From: Liopterus haemorrhoidalis
Taxonomy: Eukaryota; Arthropoda; Insecta; Coleoptera; Dytiscidae
Assembly: GCA_963971575.1 (NCBI GenBank)
Contig: OZ020611.1
Coordinates: 57,073,381-57,137,380 of the forward strand
Direction of reading: 5' to 3'
DNA: 64,000 bases
The notes beneath the pieces were generated by a model, which did not search any database, had not been told where the DNA came from, and saw only the letters and a list, made by a program, of their open reading frames with translations. Shown here one piece after another: positions 12,057 to 24,196 of the stretch (position 1 is the first letter of the stretch; each line of letters opens with the position of its first letter). The position numbers and the translations under genes were made by a program.

Positions 12057-12374
12057 TCATGGATGTGCGTTTATTAAATACATTAATTTATCATTAAATT
12101 CAAAAAAAGCATCGGTATTATGCTCTGGCAGGTAAACACAACACATATTACACTTTTGTCCTTCACTGTTTGTTATACACATCCACAAATCTTCAGCGTT
12201 TGTCGACCAGTCGTGTTTGGGGGTAACTAAAATATTAGATCGTACAGCGATGAAAACACCGCCACTTCCTTTTTTAGCTGAATTTGTATATTTACGGTCT
12301 CTACGAAATACATTATAATCGGTGGGAAAAAGTTCGTTGTACACCACTAATACCGTAAGGTATGAGCGTGGCAT
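12057..12374 (-). pseudogene. LINE relic: APE-type endonuclease fragment
   Basis: A 105-residue minus-strand frame carries NELFPTDYNVFRRDR and a glycine-rich GGVFIAV strand, then a VYLPEH strand, in the order found in apurinic-endonuclease domains of jockey/CR1-type LINEs. Downstream, in other frames near 11990-12050, a V-G-D-x-N-F-P box is readable. It is the 5' remnant of the same element as the RT relics to the left. Confidence 0.7.
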
Positions 12375-12489
12375 CTACATATTAAATTATTTCTATATAA
12401 TTATTCTATATATGTATATCGAACTGTGCATAATGCACTGTGTATAAAGAAAAAACAGAATACAATTTAGATTTTTTTTTTCTTTGAAA

Positions 12490-13530
12490 TAAGCTAATTA
12501 AATTTTAGATACAAGAAATTCAGCTATTTATTTTGATCAAGTTGTAAAATCCAGGTTTTAGCAATTTTAAATGTTTGTTAATCCCCATAATCATTAAATT
12601 ATTTTCAATTAAATACCTATTAAAATTATTATAAAATTTAGGTATAAAATAGGTGAAACATCTTTGACCAATGGTTTTTTTAGATTTAAACAATAATGCT
12701 TGACCAACATTTTTGGTATTATATTCATGGGATGCTAGTTGAATGGGTAGTTGCATTCTGTACATGTATTTATTCTTAAAATATATAATTGCCTAATAGT
12801 CATTATATTTGTTTCTGAATATAATTTTTCTAACAGATAATCTCTTGATATGACTATTAGCTGCACCTCCCCATGCAACTATACTATATGTAAGTATAGA
12901 TTGTACCAGGCAATAGTAAAAATTAAGCAATAATTTGATAGGCATGAAATCTCTTAATTTTCTAAAAATATAAATGGTTTTTCGCAGTCGAATATAAATT
13001 TTTTGAATTTGTAAGTCCCACTTAAGATTATGGTCAATGATTACACCCAGATATTTCACAGAATTAACCCTTTTTATAAGTAAACACATACAATTTATTT
13101 TTGTACAACAATCAGTATGGATTTTAATACAATCAAATAGATGTTGAGTGGTAATATTTGTTGAGAAAGTGACAAAGTTAGATTTTATAGAATAAGGAGA
13201 TAGAAAATTAGAGTTCATTCTGTTGTTTATAATTACTAGGTCATCTTCACCTATTAATCTCGCATCATTCCATGTTTCTGCTTCAAGTAAGATTACAGTA
13301 TCATCTGCATAAGATAAAATTTTGTCCTTAAGTTCAGTTATCGTTAACAAATCATTAATATATATTAAAAACAGCAATGGACCCAATATTGTGCCTTGTG
13401 GTACCCCGCAAGTAGATGGAGTGCTTGCATGACTTTTTTATCTTCATAGTTTAGGTTCTGTTTGAGAGATAACTTTTAATAAATTTTTGACCAGTGCCTC
13501 TAATACCATTTTTTTCAAGTTTTGTAGAAG
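12490..13530 (-). pseudogene. 5'-truncated LINE: RT palm to C-terminus
   Basis: Reading leftward, the minus strand has LEKNGIRGTGQKFIKSYLSNR-like codons (about 13500), then GVPQGTILGPLLFLIYINDLL, then the catalytic YADDT box (near 13310). Next come VKYLGVIIDHNLKWD and a C-terminal helical region. Frames break near 13400 and at 12793, where the last 81 residues resume in another frame. The piece ends near a T-run at 12471-12480 (poly-A on the minus strand). It is similar in style to the LINE at 20513-23060. The 5' two thirds are absent. Confidence 0.8.
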
Positions 13531-13751
13531 TAATAAATAAAATGCAGCTGTTTTTCGTCTAATATTTTTGAATTGGTTTAACATAAAATGTACTTCTTCA
13601 TTATGATACTATTGGAGATGTATTGTTATCTATATGGTTGATTTACCTTGAGGGACAAGAATGTATATACTCCTCAGAATGAAAATACAAAATCGGTTCT
13701 GTAGTTCCAAAGTTACAACAATTTTTACTGATAAAGTCGTCTTAGGTAAGT

Positions 13752-14464
13752 TTGAACCTCTCTCTTGTACTGGATAAGCAAGATGCCATTCACTATCCAG
13801 CCGAATTCCTGAATTTTCTTAACCCATCAGGATTACCTCCTCATGCTCTTACTTTGAAAGTAGGTGCACCAATAATATTACCGAGGAACATAAACAAATA
13901 CTTACAGATGAATAGTTTCAGAATCTATGGAGCAGAGACAGTTAGTTAGTTAGTTAAAATTTTTGGCGCACAGCAACAAAGGCTATTTGCGCCTTGGAGC
14001 AGAGACAAACATTATGACTGATTGCGGTACAGGCAAAAATGTAGCGATTACCTATAACACTGATGACTCCTACAATTTTAGCATTTTAGTTCAAATGTCT
14101 TCGATTTACCGTCAGGGTTTGTTTTGCGATGACTGTTGATAAGACACAAGATCAAACTCTGAACAGCTGTGTACAGGGTTGATTTGCGGAGTCCATGCTT
14201 ATCATGGCGTAAATGTAACATGCTCGCGTGTCAGTTTTAGCAATAACTTTTACCTACTAGCGCCTAATGGTAAAACTAAAAACATTTTTTATAAAGAGGC
14301 TCTCCGATAAATAATCCAGTTCAGTTAAATTAAGCCATTTACATGTTCATAGTATTGTATTCCGTCTGGGCACCTAATTACGAAGTATTATCAGTAGTAA
14401 ATTACAAAAAAATGCAGGTCAATAATATTTAACAGTCTCTGAGCGAAGCCAGGTGGGCAGCTAG
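13752..14464 (+). mobile_element. Helitron relic (PIF1-type helicase 3' end)
   Basis: The plus strand starts with the end of a Helitron helicase: the DAIHYPAEFLN and LNPSGLPPHALTLKVGAPI boxes, then, in broken frames, the final helicase motifs (T-x-x-K-x-Q type) and a LAPNG-like tail. Right of it, a short imperfect stem (gcgaagccaggtgggc) is followed by ctag and then T. This matches the hairpin-plus-CTAG 3' terminus of Helitrons inserted before T. Rep and the 5' end are missing. Confidence 0.8.
13941..13995. other. 55-bp insertion flanked by 12-bp direct repeats
   Basis: Within the Helitron helicase relic, ggagcagagaca occurs at 13929-13940 and again at 13996-14007. The 55 bases between contain (gtta)n and a small stem (ggcgca...tgcgcc). 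This looks like a mini-insertion or templated repair event with target duplication. Confidence 0.65.
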
Positions 14465-14465
14465 T

Positions 14466-14834
14466 TTCTATATATGTATACAGGGTGTTTGTTTGAAACG
14501 CCGCATCTCGAATAACTCCTTTATTTTAAGAGATACAAAAAAATCTTCTGAAAAAAGTTTAAACTAGACAAAAAGGCCCACTTAAGGACTATAATAAGAA
14601 TTCTGTATCACTACCGGTTTCAGCGGATATTGCTTCAACTTTTTATCTATCATAGAGAATCGTTACCTTAATATTTTTTTCTTGAAAATACATTAAATCA
14701 GCTTTACAAGGATATCGAAATGTGCACCAAATATACAAATCATGTGCAGTCACAGCAGTTAGACGTGTCAAATAGTGTCGCGGTACTTATAAAAAATAGT
14801 TAAAAAAGTACAAAAAGTAGTACTTCATATTGCA
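14466..14834. other. Spacer before ORF1, no gene
   Basis: Starts near a tatacagggtgttt sequence (about 14476), a terminus style common to several insect repeats, and leads to ORF1. It is probably the 5' untranslated part of the following LINE piece. Confidence 0.4.
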
Positions 14835-15575
14835 ATGCCACCTAAAAACAAAATTAAAAATAAAGCTAATGTCCATATTGCTAATAGTGATTTAAATGTA
14901 GACAGAGATATCTCTAATAGTGAATTAAGCATAGCTAGTGACATTGCTAATAGTGAAAACATAGCTAGTGACATTGAAAAAATGATACGTGAAACTTTGA
15001 AGTCACCTTTCGTTCTTGAGGAACTGGCCAAATCGTTGGCCAAAATAGTTATAAAAAAGATCGAAAATAAACAGCGCGAAATGGCAGACAAAATTGGTGA
15101 TCTTGAAGCGCAAATTAAATAGAAAGATGTACAGTTGAAGGAGGCGACTACACGGCTACAGGACCTAGAGCAGTACTCGAGAAGGAATTCAGTCCGCGTT
15201 TTTGGGGTGCCTGAGGACATAAATGAAGACATCGAGAAGGTGGTAACTAGTGTAATTGCAAATCAACTCCAATTGCCATTGTCTACATACTCCATTGACA
15301 GAGTTCACCGTGTGGGACGATATTTGCCAAACAAAACCAGATCTATTATAGTCAAATTTACAAACTACAAAGATCGCGCCGCTGTATTTCGAGCTAAAAG
15401 CAAGTTGAAGGGAACAGGGATAATGATTCGTGAGGATTTAACTTTCTTTAACTTAGAACTACTAAATAAGGCCATTAAGAAATATGGCATTAAAAATGCA
15501 TGGTCGCGGGATGGTAATATATATCATAAGTTAGATAACAAAAACGTTAAAATCAGAAGTATAAATGACCTGTAA
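14835..15575 (+). pseudogene. LINE ORF1 (coiled coil plus RRM type), one stop codon
   Basis: One reading frame of 246 codons is interrupted only by a TAG at 15120-15122. The N-terminal third is polar, with repeated asparagine-serine-aspartate stretches. The middle is a predicted coiled coil (KKIENKQREMADKIGDLEAQIK region). The C-terminal half carries LEQYSRRNSVRVFGVPE and a basic C-terminal domain, the signature of L1/transposase_22-type ORF1 RNA chaperones that bind LINE RNA. No matching ORF2 follows; a different LINE starts within 420 bases. It is either an ORF1-only element or a truncated LINE. Confidence 0.8.
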
Positions 15576-15994
15576 TAACTGCTTGCTTAAAAGGTTATTG
15601 AACTCGGCTCTAAATTCTAAACTAAACTTGCCAATCTCAACTTGCTATTTGTCTTACTGTCATATATTCACATTACTGTATCTGCAAATTTAAATTTAAA
15701 TATAATATTAGATATCTTATTGTAATTAATATTTTAAAATGTTGCTCATCTGTCAGTTGTCAAGTGATGACATATGTGAGATATTTCAGTTTCTCGTCTG
15801 AACCGTGTTAGTTATCAGATGTGTTAAACCTGCGTAAGTTATACATATTTAATATTACTTCAAATATTATAAAATAAAATAACTTTGTTTAAGTTAAAGT
15901 TTTACAAAACAAAATTTATAGTAAAGTAACCTCAAAGAGAATTGCCTCCTCACCAGAGGAATGGCAAATCAAAAAACTTAAATGTAATTCATCT
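15576..15994. other. Non-coding; likely 5' UTR of jockey LINE
   Basis: No frame. It contains cagtttctcgtctgaaccgtg near 15787, which resembles the initiator/downstream-promoter arrangement of jockey elements. The frame of the following gag stays open upstream without an ATG, so translation probably starts at 15995. Confidence 0.4.
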
Positions 15995-17158
15995 ATGAAT
16001 ACTGACATCATGGATGAAGACGTTGATGATGAGCAAGTTGTAACTAACGTTCCAACGGCCAACAGATATGCTGCGCTCTCGGTTGGCGTCAAAGATGATG
16101 TAACGGTAGCCACCTCCAACAGGACTCAAAGCAAGTTAAAACCAAAAATCAAACCAATAGTATATAAACATAAAGTTTCAAATTATGCTGAATTTATAAA
16201 GAATTTAAAGGATGATTGTAGCCATGAAGTTAATACCAAATATTTAGGAGACAGAATTAAAATATTTACAACTGATATTAATGATTATAACAAATTACTA
16301 AAGACATTTAGAGAACAAGACATAAATTTTTTCACCTACACTGATAAAGAAACAAAACCTTTGAATTTTGTTTTGAAAGGCCTACCATATGATATAAGCT
16401 TACAGCAAATTTTTAATGAACTGAAACTGAAAAATTTACCGGTGTTAAAAGTAACTATAATGAGACAAAGTGTACCCACGTTATACCCTTACTATCAAGT
16501 GTCGTTCAAGCCAGATACAACATTTAGGCAAGTGGCGGATATCAGATAAATATACTATACCAAAGTATACTGGGAAACATATAGGCCGAAAAAGGGTGTA
16601 ACTCAGTGTTTTCGCTGCCAATGCTATGGGCATGCGGCAAAAAACTGCAATGCGCCGTCCCGTTGTGTAAAATGTGGAAATGGGCATGCTACAAGAGAAT
16701 GTACTAAACTAATAACAGAAGAGCCCCGGTGCGCCAACTGTAAAGGTCCTCATACTGCAAATCATATCGATTGTACTTATAGGATCAAATACTTAGAAGA
16801 AATTGAGAAATTTCACGTGCGACCAACTAGAATCTATAAAACTCAAGATAATTCGAAAAATTTAATTCAACCTACCAAAGAAAATTTCCACTTAAATTAT
16901 TCTAAATTTCCCCCCTTACCTAAAAAACCTCAACCTGCAACTGTTTCAAATCAAGTTCATAACAATAATAATAATGAAATTAGTAGTACGGAAAATATAG
17001 CTGAGTTAACTAGACAACTTAAAAAATTAAATTCATTGTGTAACATTAAAAAACTAATTGCTGACTTAAAATTACTAAATCACTACCTTGAAAATACCAA
17101 TGATCCTCTAGCCCGATTGCAAGCACTTTCTGAATTCGCTGAAAAACAAAATGACTAA
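15995..17158 (+). pseudogene. Jockey-type LINE ORF1 (gag-like, three zinc knuckles)
   Basis: The 387-codon frame has a single nonsense codon, TAA at 16547-16549. An acidic N-terminus is followed by an RNA-binding region (LNFVLKGLPYDIS). Three CCHC knuckles sit at about 16600-16790: CFRCQCYGHAAKNC, CVKCGNGHATREC and CANCKGPHTANHIDC. The tail is proline- and asparagine-rich. Three knuckles behind a PRE/RRM-like domain are typical of jockey-clade ORF1, which binds element RNA. The last codons overlap the ORF2 start by 8 bases, indicating coupled translation. Confidence 0.88.
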
Positions 17159-19893
17159 TACAGCAAGCAAAAACATTAAAGTTCTTATCTGGAATGCCAC
17201 TAGTTTGTCTAACAAACTGGGTGAACTAGGATATTATATGAATAAACACAGTATAGATATAGCCTTGATCACTGAAACCTGGTTAAAAAATAATAAAAAT
17301 ATATTCATAAAAGGATATAAATGCTACCGACATGACAGACCTCATGACCCCTTGTCTACTCGTATAGCTGGAGGAGGGGTAGCTATTTTTATAAAAAATA
17401 CTATAAAACATGAGATTATACCCACTCCTACAGCTATAACATCTCTTGAATGTAAAATTCTAAAATTATCAACAGCCAATAACAATCAGAGCATAAATGT
17501 GGTGGCTGCGTATAACAAGCCCACATCTACGTTAAAAACCCAGGAGCTTGAAGAAATACTTCACACCTCAACTAAAGCTGTAATAGGTGGTGATCTCAAT
17601 GCAAGGCATACTGAATGGAATTGTCCTACAAACAATACAAATGGAAACATCCTTAAGCGTTTCATTGACAGCTCCTCCAGTATACTAAAATATCCTCCTA
17701 CTCCATCTTTCTTCCCAGATCAAATTAACTACGCACCTTCAACCATAGACTTAGCAATTATCAAAAATATTAATACCTCAGATCTCATCGCTCATTCCAA
17801 TCTCCCTTCAAATCATGCACCAATAGTATTCTCCATTAAAGATGAATCGATTAAAGCTCATTACAAACTCATGCCAAATTATTCTGAAGCGAACTGGAAA
17901 CTTTACAAAACAGAGCTAAACAAAAATATTATCCTACCCCCCACTTTGGAAACAACTAAAGATATAGATATAGCAGTAGACAACATAACAACTCTATTAC
18001 TCAATGCCTCCAAAACTGCAATTCCTTTACGCATACTGAAGCCAGCTGAAGAAGATTTACCTGATGATATAAAAATGATAATAAGCCAAAGGAACCGCAT
18101 AAGGAAAAAATGGCAACAAACCCGTAATGAAAATCTTCGTTTTCTAAAAAATTACTTGAACAATAAAGTGCGCTTGCTAATATATAAACATAAGAATGAC
18201 GTTTGGCAAAGCAAACTCGAAAAACTTTCAACTCAAGACAACTCTTTATGGAAAAAACTAAAGGTAATCAAACACAAGAAAGTTGAGATACCACCACTCA
18301 TCCGGAACAATTTACATATATCTGCAGATAAAGATAAATCTGAGTTCATAGCAGAAACTTTTGCTAACATCCATTCTAGTAATAACAACATCTCCAATAA
18401 ATCCACTGAAAAAGTTGTAATGTCTGCAATCAACAACTTCTTCAGCTCCCAGGATGACCAAAATGACGCGTCAAACTTCACTAAACCTAAGGAAATAATG
18501 AGCATTATACATAAGTTAAAAAATAGGAAAGCTCCAGGAATTGATAAAATTCAGAATGTTGAACTAAAACATCTCCCTCGAAAAGCGATAGTTTACTTAA
18601 CTTATTTATATAATGCTTGCATTCTTAAAAGCTATTTTCCCACGAAATGGAAAACGGCGCTCGTTTTGCCAATCCACAAAACAGGAAAAGACAGAGAGGA
18701 TCCAAACAGCTATAGGCCCATCAGCTTGCTGTCTACTCTCTCAAAAATACTGGAAAAAATTATACTCCGAAGATTAATTGAATTCAGCTACCACACGAAA
18801 ATCTTTCAGAATGAACAGTTTGGGTTCAGACAACAACATTCGACTGTGCACCAGCTTGTTAGAGTCACAGAAATCATATCAAAAAATTTTAACAGGAAAA
18901 AACCAACTGCAGCAGTGTTTTTGGATATACAAAAAGCCTTTGACACTGTCTGGCATGAAGGCTTACTCTTTAAATTGATACAGCTAGGAATTCCAAAATA
19001 CCTGATCAAATTCGCTAAATCATATCTGACGCAACGCAAATTTCAAGTTATCATTAATGATACATTGTCGAATATGAATGAATATGCATGACATAACTGC
19101 TGGCGTACCTCAGGGCTCAATCCTAGGACCTATCTTATTTAATATATATTTGCATGACTTGCACACTTCAAAGGATACACAATTGGCCTTATTTGCAGAT
19201 GACACAGATATCTTTGCGTCTGGGATAAAACCTGATGCAATAGTTAACAAATTGCAAACAGCTCTACGTCAACTACACAATTATTACTGTAAATGGAAAA
19301 TCAAAATTAATACAAATAAATGTCAAGCCGTATATTTCACTCATCGTAAAAACAAACCAACAAGATGTCTTTATTACAATAATAGAGTAATTAATTGGAG
19401 CTCCAGCGCTAAATATTTAGGTCTAACCATTGACAGCAAATTAACGTGGAAAGATCATATTGTCAATGTCACTAAAAAGTCTAAAAAAATTATGCATGAA
19501 ATCTATGCCTTAATCAATACTAGTAGCTGTCTAAGCACTAAAAATAAATTATTGCTATATAACGCTGTGATAAGACCAGTATTAACTTATGGATCTACTG
19601 CATGGTGTAGCACATCGAGAAGTTACCTCAACAGTGTTCAGATTATTCAGAACAAATGCCTAAGGATGGCCACAAAACTTCGAAGATACACTAAAGTATC
19701 TCACATTCACGAAGTCGCAGTTCAACCTACAATTGAGGAATTTATTATCAAAATTGCAAGGAAGTTTTATAACAAATGCAGTTACTATGAAAATCCGCTA
19801 GTTAACCAACTAGGTCAATACGATTTTGCTGAACTCCCAGTTAGACACAGTAGAAGATTACCGAAGCATATACTCCATGACCACCCTATGTGA
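17151..19893 (+). pseudogene. Jockey-type LINE ORF2 (endonuclease-reverse transcriptase)
   Basis: The frame is open from 17151 to 19091, then shifts by one base near 19080 and stays open to 19893. Endonuclease boxes: IKVLIWNATSLSNK, LITETWL, GGGVAIF, VIGGDLNARH and SNHAPIVFS. RT boxes: NRKAPGIDKI, YRPISLLSTLSKILEK, QFGFRQQHST, VFLDIQKAFDTVWH, GVPQGSILGP and catalytic FADDT (about 19194-19206), then KYLGLTIDSKLTW. It lacks a C-terminal RNase H, as in jockey. One frameshift is the only defect seen, so the copy is young. Confidence 0.9.
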
Positions 19894-20512
19894 CCATCTA
19901 AACTCATAACATTTATATTTTTTTTTTTTTTCACACACTTACACACTCACTTTTTCACACCTCACACATTACTTATAAGGTTTTTTGCAAATTTTCCTTG
20001 AATTAATCAGTAAGCATAAAAATGTATTAGATAACACTATAATATTATTCTATGTACAAATACAGATTAAGTTACTTGTAACGGGCGCTGTGTTCTAATG
20101 ATGTACTGATCCATATATGTAAATCAATATCTGAATAAACTCATTTATATATATATATTTTAAAATGTAGACATGTTTTAATCGTTTTAATCATTTAATT
20201 TTAATTTTTTTTTACTAACATATATTTAAACATGCATTTATTTAAATTCATGTTTTTGATTAGCCTATCCATGGTTTAAATCATGTCTACATTCTATCTG
20301 ATTAACACTACTAGAAATTAATATATCTTTTTTCTAATTAAATTTTGAACTTACAATTAATACTCTTTGTACAACATTATTTTACTAATTTATTGATACA
20401 CACTGCACACTGTTTCAGGTAATAATTTAATTTACTGCAAATAGAGAAGTTACTCATTAATAAATACACATAAAAAATTACACTAATATACATTTGGTAG
20501 TATTTCGTTTAA
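19894..20512. other. LINE 3' UTR and AT-rich spacer
   Basis: Contains a T-run at 19919-19931, an aataaa-like signal and a (ta)n stretch near 20145-20157 that probably ends the jockey LINE. An inverted pair, tgtagacatg (20166-20175) and catgtctaca, near 20283-20292 brackets 130 AT-rich bases and could be a small MITE. Confidence 0.45.
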
Positions 20513-23060
20513 ATGCCATCAGTGAAACTCTCCCGCAGCATGGACCTATTGAGTGACGAGATTGTAAGTATTGACACACAATATTGTGATAATTTTTCAA
20601 ATTTAGTGGATTTTTCGGTAAATAAAAATACTACATTGAAAATACTACATATGAACATAAGAAGTATTGAGGCAAATTATGATGAATTACTGTTACTATT
20701 AGAAACTTTTAAACTCCAGTCTTGTGATGTAATTATTCTATCGGAAACTTTTAGGGTAAAAAATGTAGACAATATAAATATAAATAATTATAATCTATTT
20801 TATAACCAAATTTTAACCAAAACGATGGATTAATTATATATGTAAGAGATACAATTGAATGTAACGTAAAAAATGTATTTATTTCCGAAAATACATTTTC
20901 AAAAATTAGTTTCGTAATTAAAAACATAACATTTAACATAACTGCGGTATATAGACTCCCATCAACTAACGTCCAATTATTTTTAGATGATCTAGCTACT
21001 ATATTAAAGGGTGAAAATAATAATATAAATATGCTTATTGGAGATATTAATATTAACATATTAGATACAGATAATATAATAACTCAGTCTTATTTAAATA
21101 TATTGGAAAGCAACGGATATTGTTCATATATAAACAAACCAACTAGAGTATTTATGAGTATTATTATTCATATTTAAACAAACCAAAGAATATTTTTGTA
21201 AAAATGTCCTTAAAATCGAAAGTAATTATTCCATATATATTGAAATCAGACATAACGGACCATTATCCTGTACTATTAGACATAAACTTAAACGAAAACA
21301 AAAATAAAAAGCCTGTCATCCAGAAAAACTGTATTGACTATGAAAAACTAAATAATTACTTGCGTGAAGAAAAATGGGATACAGTCTTACAAAATCCTGA
21401 CGCTGAAGTAGCGAACGATAATTTCAACACTATTTTAAAATCCTATTTAATTTATCTACAAAGAAAATTAGAATACAAAAAAAACTTGAAAAACTTAAAC
21501 CATGGATGACCGTTGGTCTACTCAAATCAATCTGTAAAAGAGACAAAATAAAACATAAATTATTAACGCATGCGCATAATGAAAATTTAAAAACACAATA
21601 TAAAACATACTGAAATTACATAACAAAATTAATAAAAATTGTAAAAAAGGATTATTATACAAACAAGCTATCCGCAATAGGCCAAGTTCCGGGGAAAACT
21701 TGGGAAATAATTAAAGAAATCTCAAACGATGTAAAGAAAAAAAAGTTGAATTTATCGGAAATTAAAAATAATGAGGGAATAAAAATTAACGATAAAAATA
21801 AAATAGTAACACTTTTTAACGATTATTTTACCGATATAGAAATTAAAATGAATATTATTCCGCGTACTGAACATCTTCCCGATTTGGAAACACTTAATTT
21901 TTCAAAATCATTATTTCTAAATCCAGTTACAACCAACTAAATTATTTTGCAAATAAATACTCTCAAGACCGATAGCTCTCCAGGCATCGACGGAGGCTCT
22001 GCAAAAACATTAAAAATAATACACCCTTATATAGTAAAACCCTTGAAATATATATTTAACTTAATTTTCTCTATTAGTAAAATTGCTCAGTCATTTAAAA
22101 ATTCAGTAGTAGCACCAATATATAAAGCAGGCGATAAAACTGAAATGGGAAATTATAGACAAATTTCATTGATAAATACAATCGCAAATATATTTGAAAA
22201 AAGTTTGAAAAACAGAATAATGATATTTTTGAATAAATACGATATTCTGTATAAATACCAATACGGTTTTAGAAGTACTTATTCTACAGAAACTGCATTA
22301 CTCCACTTCACTAATTTAATAACTAGCAGTATGCAAAACCAGCAAAAATCTGTTGCAATTTTTTTGGATTTGGCAAAAGCATTCGATACTGTCTCGCACT
22401 CAAAATTACTAAACAAATTGGAAAATATTGGAATAAGGGGTTCAGCGCATACACTTATAAAAAATTATTTAACACAAATTATAGCGGAAACAGTGTGTAA
22501 AAATTGATAATCACTTAAGCAAAGATAATGAAGTCAAAATTGGTATACCGCAAGGAACAGTTCTTGGCCCTCTGCTTTTTCTTATTTACCTTAACGACTT
22601 GGGATCACTTAATATTACAGGATCATTATTGTCATATGCGGATGATACTGTTATCTTTGTTAATGGTAAAACATGAAGCGAAGCTGTATCGAATGCCGAG
22701 TCAACTTTGAAAAAAGTTCAACAGTGGCTACACTACAATGCGTTATTACTAAATCACTTGAAAACAAAATTTATCACTTTTTCACCCACAATTGCTGGTA
22801 TGAGTAGTAATATCGAAAACATTTGTATACATGAAGAACATTGTAACATGAACTATAACTCTAATTGTAAATCTATTAACCGCACAGAAAATATAAACTA
22901 TCTAGGCTTCATTTTGGACCAACGGCTAAACCAGGGATTAGACTTCTACAACGTTACAAAATTTCTTTGTAGATGGCAGCACATAACAATTTTACTAAAT
23001 AATTCAAGGATTATCAGTGGCTGTAAAACAATGGTGCGAGCTACCCATCTTCTAGTTTAA
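20513..23060 (+). pseudogene. Decayed LINE (endonuclease-RT)
   Basis: The plus strand reads a full non-LTR ORF2 in at least five broken frames. Endonuclease: LKILHMNIRSIEANYDELL and IILSET, then after a frameshift GDINIDIL and SDHYP-like residues at about 21262. RT: SSPGIDGGSAKTLK, GNYRQISLINTIANIFEK, YQYGFRSTYSTETALL, VAIFLDLAKAFDTVSH, then IPQGTVLGPLLF and catalytic YADDT near 22636. The sequence loses homology after INYLGFILDQRL. Many stops and shifts show an old copy. It is related in style to the fragment at 12490-13530. Confidence 0.85.
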
Positions 23061-23786
23061 TGACAAAACACTATATGTTTCAAGAAACTCGCGCTAATAT
23101 AATAATGCCGCCTGTTTAGAACCATCGTAGGTAAAACAAAACATGTGCCATGTAATGCGGTGTGACGCATGCGCAGTTGTGTAGCAAGCTATTCCCGGGT
23201 TATACCATATTTTAAATGGTAAATGCAAAAGAAATATAAATAGTGTAATAAAAAAAAAAAAAAAATGGCACAGACTAAATTTAATATGTACAATAAAAGT
23301 AAATATAAAAGTAAAAAATAAATACCTGTTTATTTATTTCATATGCTTGCTTGCAAATAAAATAATAAAACATAATGCTTACTGAAGTATTAACTTTTAA
23401 CAATTGTAATTAATTTTAATTTTAGGAAATTAATTAGGAGAATTCTAAATAAATTAATTATAATTTTCGGTTCAAGGCAATCTTTAATTTTCTACCAAAA
23501 TTACATTTTATTTTTCAATTTTGGTAGAAAATTAATGATCGCGCGATTCATAGCAATTTAAAATATAAAAATATATTTGTGTGCACTGCGGGTTGCATAC
23601 TACCTAATCCTAGTTCATATTACAACCACGAATGTCGCAACTATCGCTGTCCAAAGCCGTAACGTGGGAGTCCGGTATCTTCCTTGTTTTATTGTCAACT
23701 GACAATATATCTATAAATTGCTCTTCGAATTTTCTTATTGTTATTCTGTTTTTGTGGTTTTTGTTGCACGACATGGTAAGTAGTAT
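23061..23786. other. Non-coding spacer
   Basis: Apart from a strong hairpin at 23484-23535 nothing is recognised. Two overlapping 60-70 residue frames on opposite strands at about 23610-23822 cross into the gypsy LTR and are not supported as genes. Confidence 0.5.
23484..23535. repeat. Perfect 19-bp inverted repeat (hairpin)
   Basis: Arms 23484-23502 and 23517-23535 are exact reverse complements around a 14-base loop. No flanking duplication or gene context was found. Confidence 0.7.
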
Positions 23787-24196
23787 TGTAAGGTTCGCGA
23801 CCTGTTGGAAGTAATGTCCCAAGAAACAGTGGCGTATCGGCGAAGCGGGGTCTACTTGTAGTAGGACGCCCGATTATGTGAATGCCCTAATGATAATTTA
23901 ATAATTAAAATGAGCAGCCACTGACTACGATATAAGCTGATGTCATCTATATGTTGAATGACATGTGGTGGGGAAAAGCTTTTAAAAGGAGATGAAGGGA
24001 CATGAGGAGGATGGTCGCTGCAAACGCCCCATCGGGGGATGGTCGTACCTAAAACCTCGATGGGCTAGTAAGATCCGTGTTCGGGATTTTGAACTTTACG
24101 ATCCATCCTAGAATATCCAGAAGTGAAGTGCTTTTCTGTTCTGTTAAGAAATTGAGTGACTAAATTGTGTGTTTTGTGATACATATTTGGATTAGC
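23787..24196 (+). repeat. Gypsy 5' LTR, left half
   Basis: The left boundary is chosen at tgtaag because the right half ends in its inverse, cttaca, directly before the primer site. The half ends with ttagc (24192-24196), which is repeated after the copia element at 48037-48041. No 3' LTR is available to confirm the start. Confidence 0.6.
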
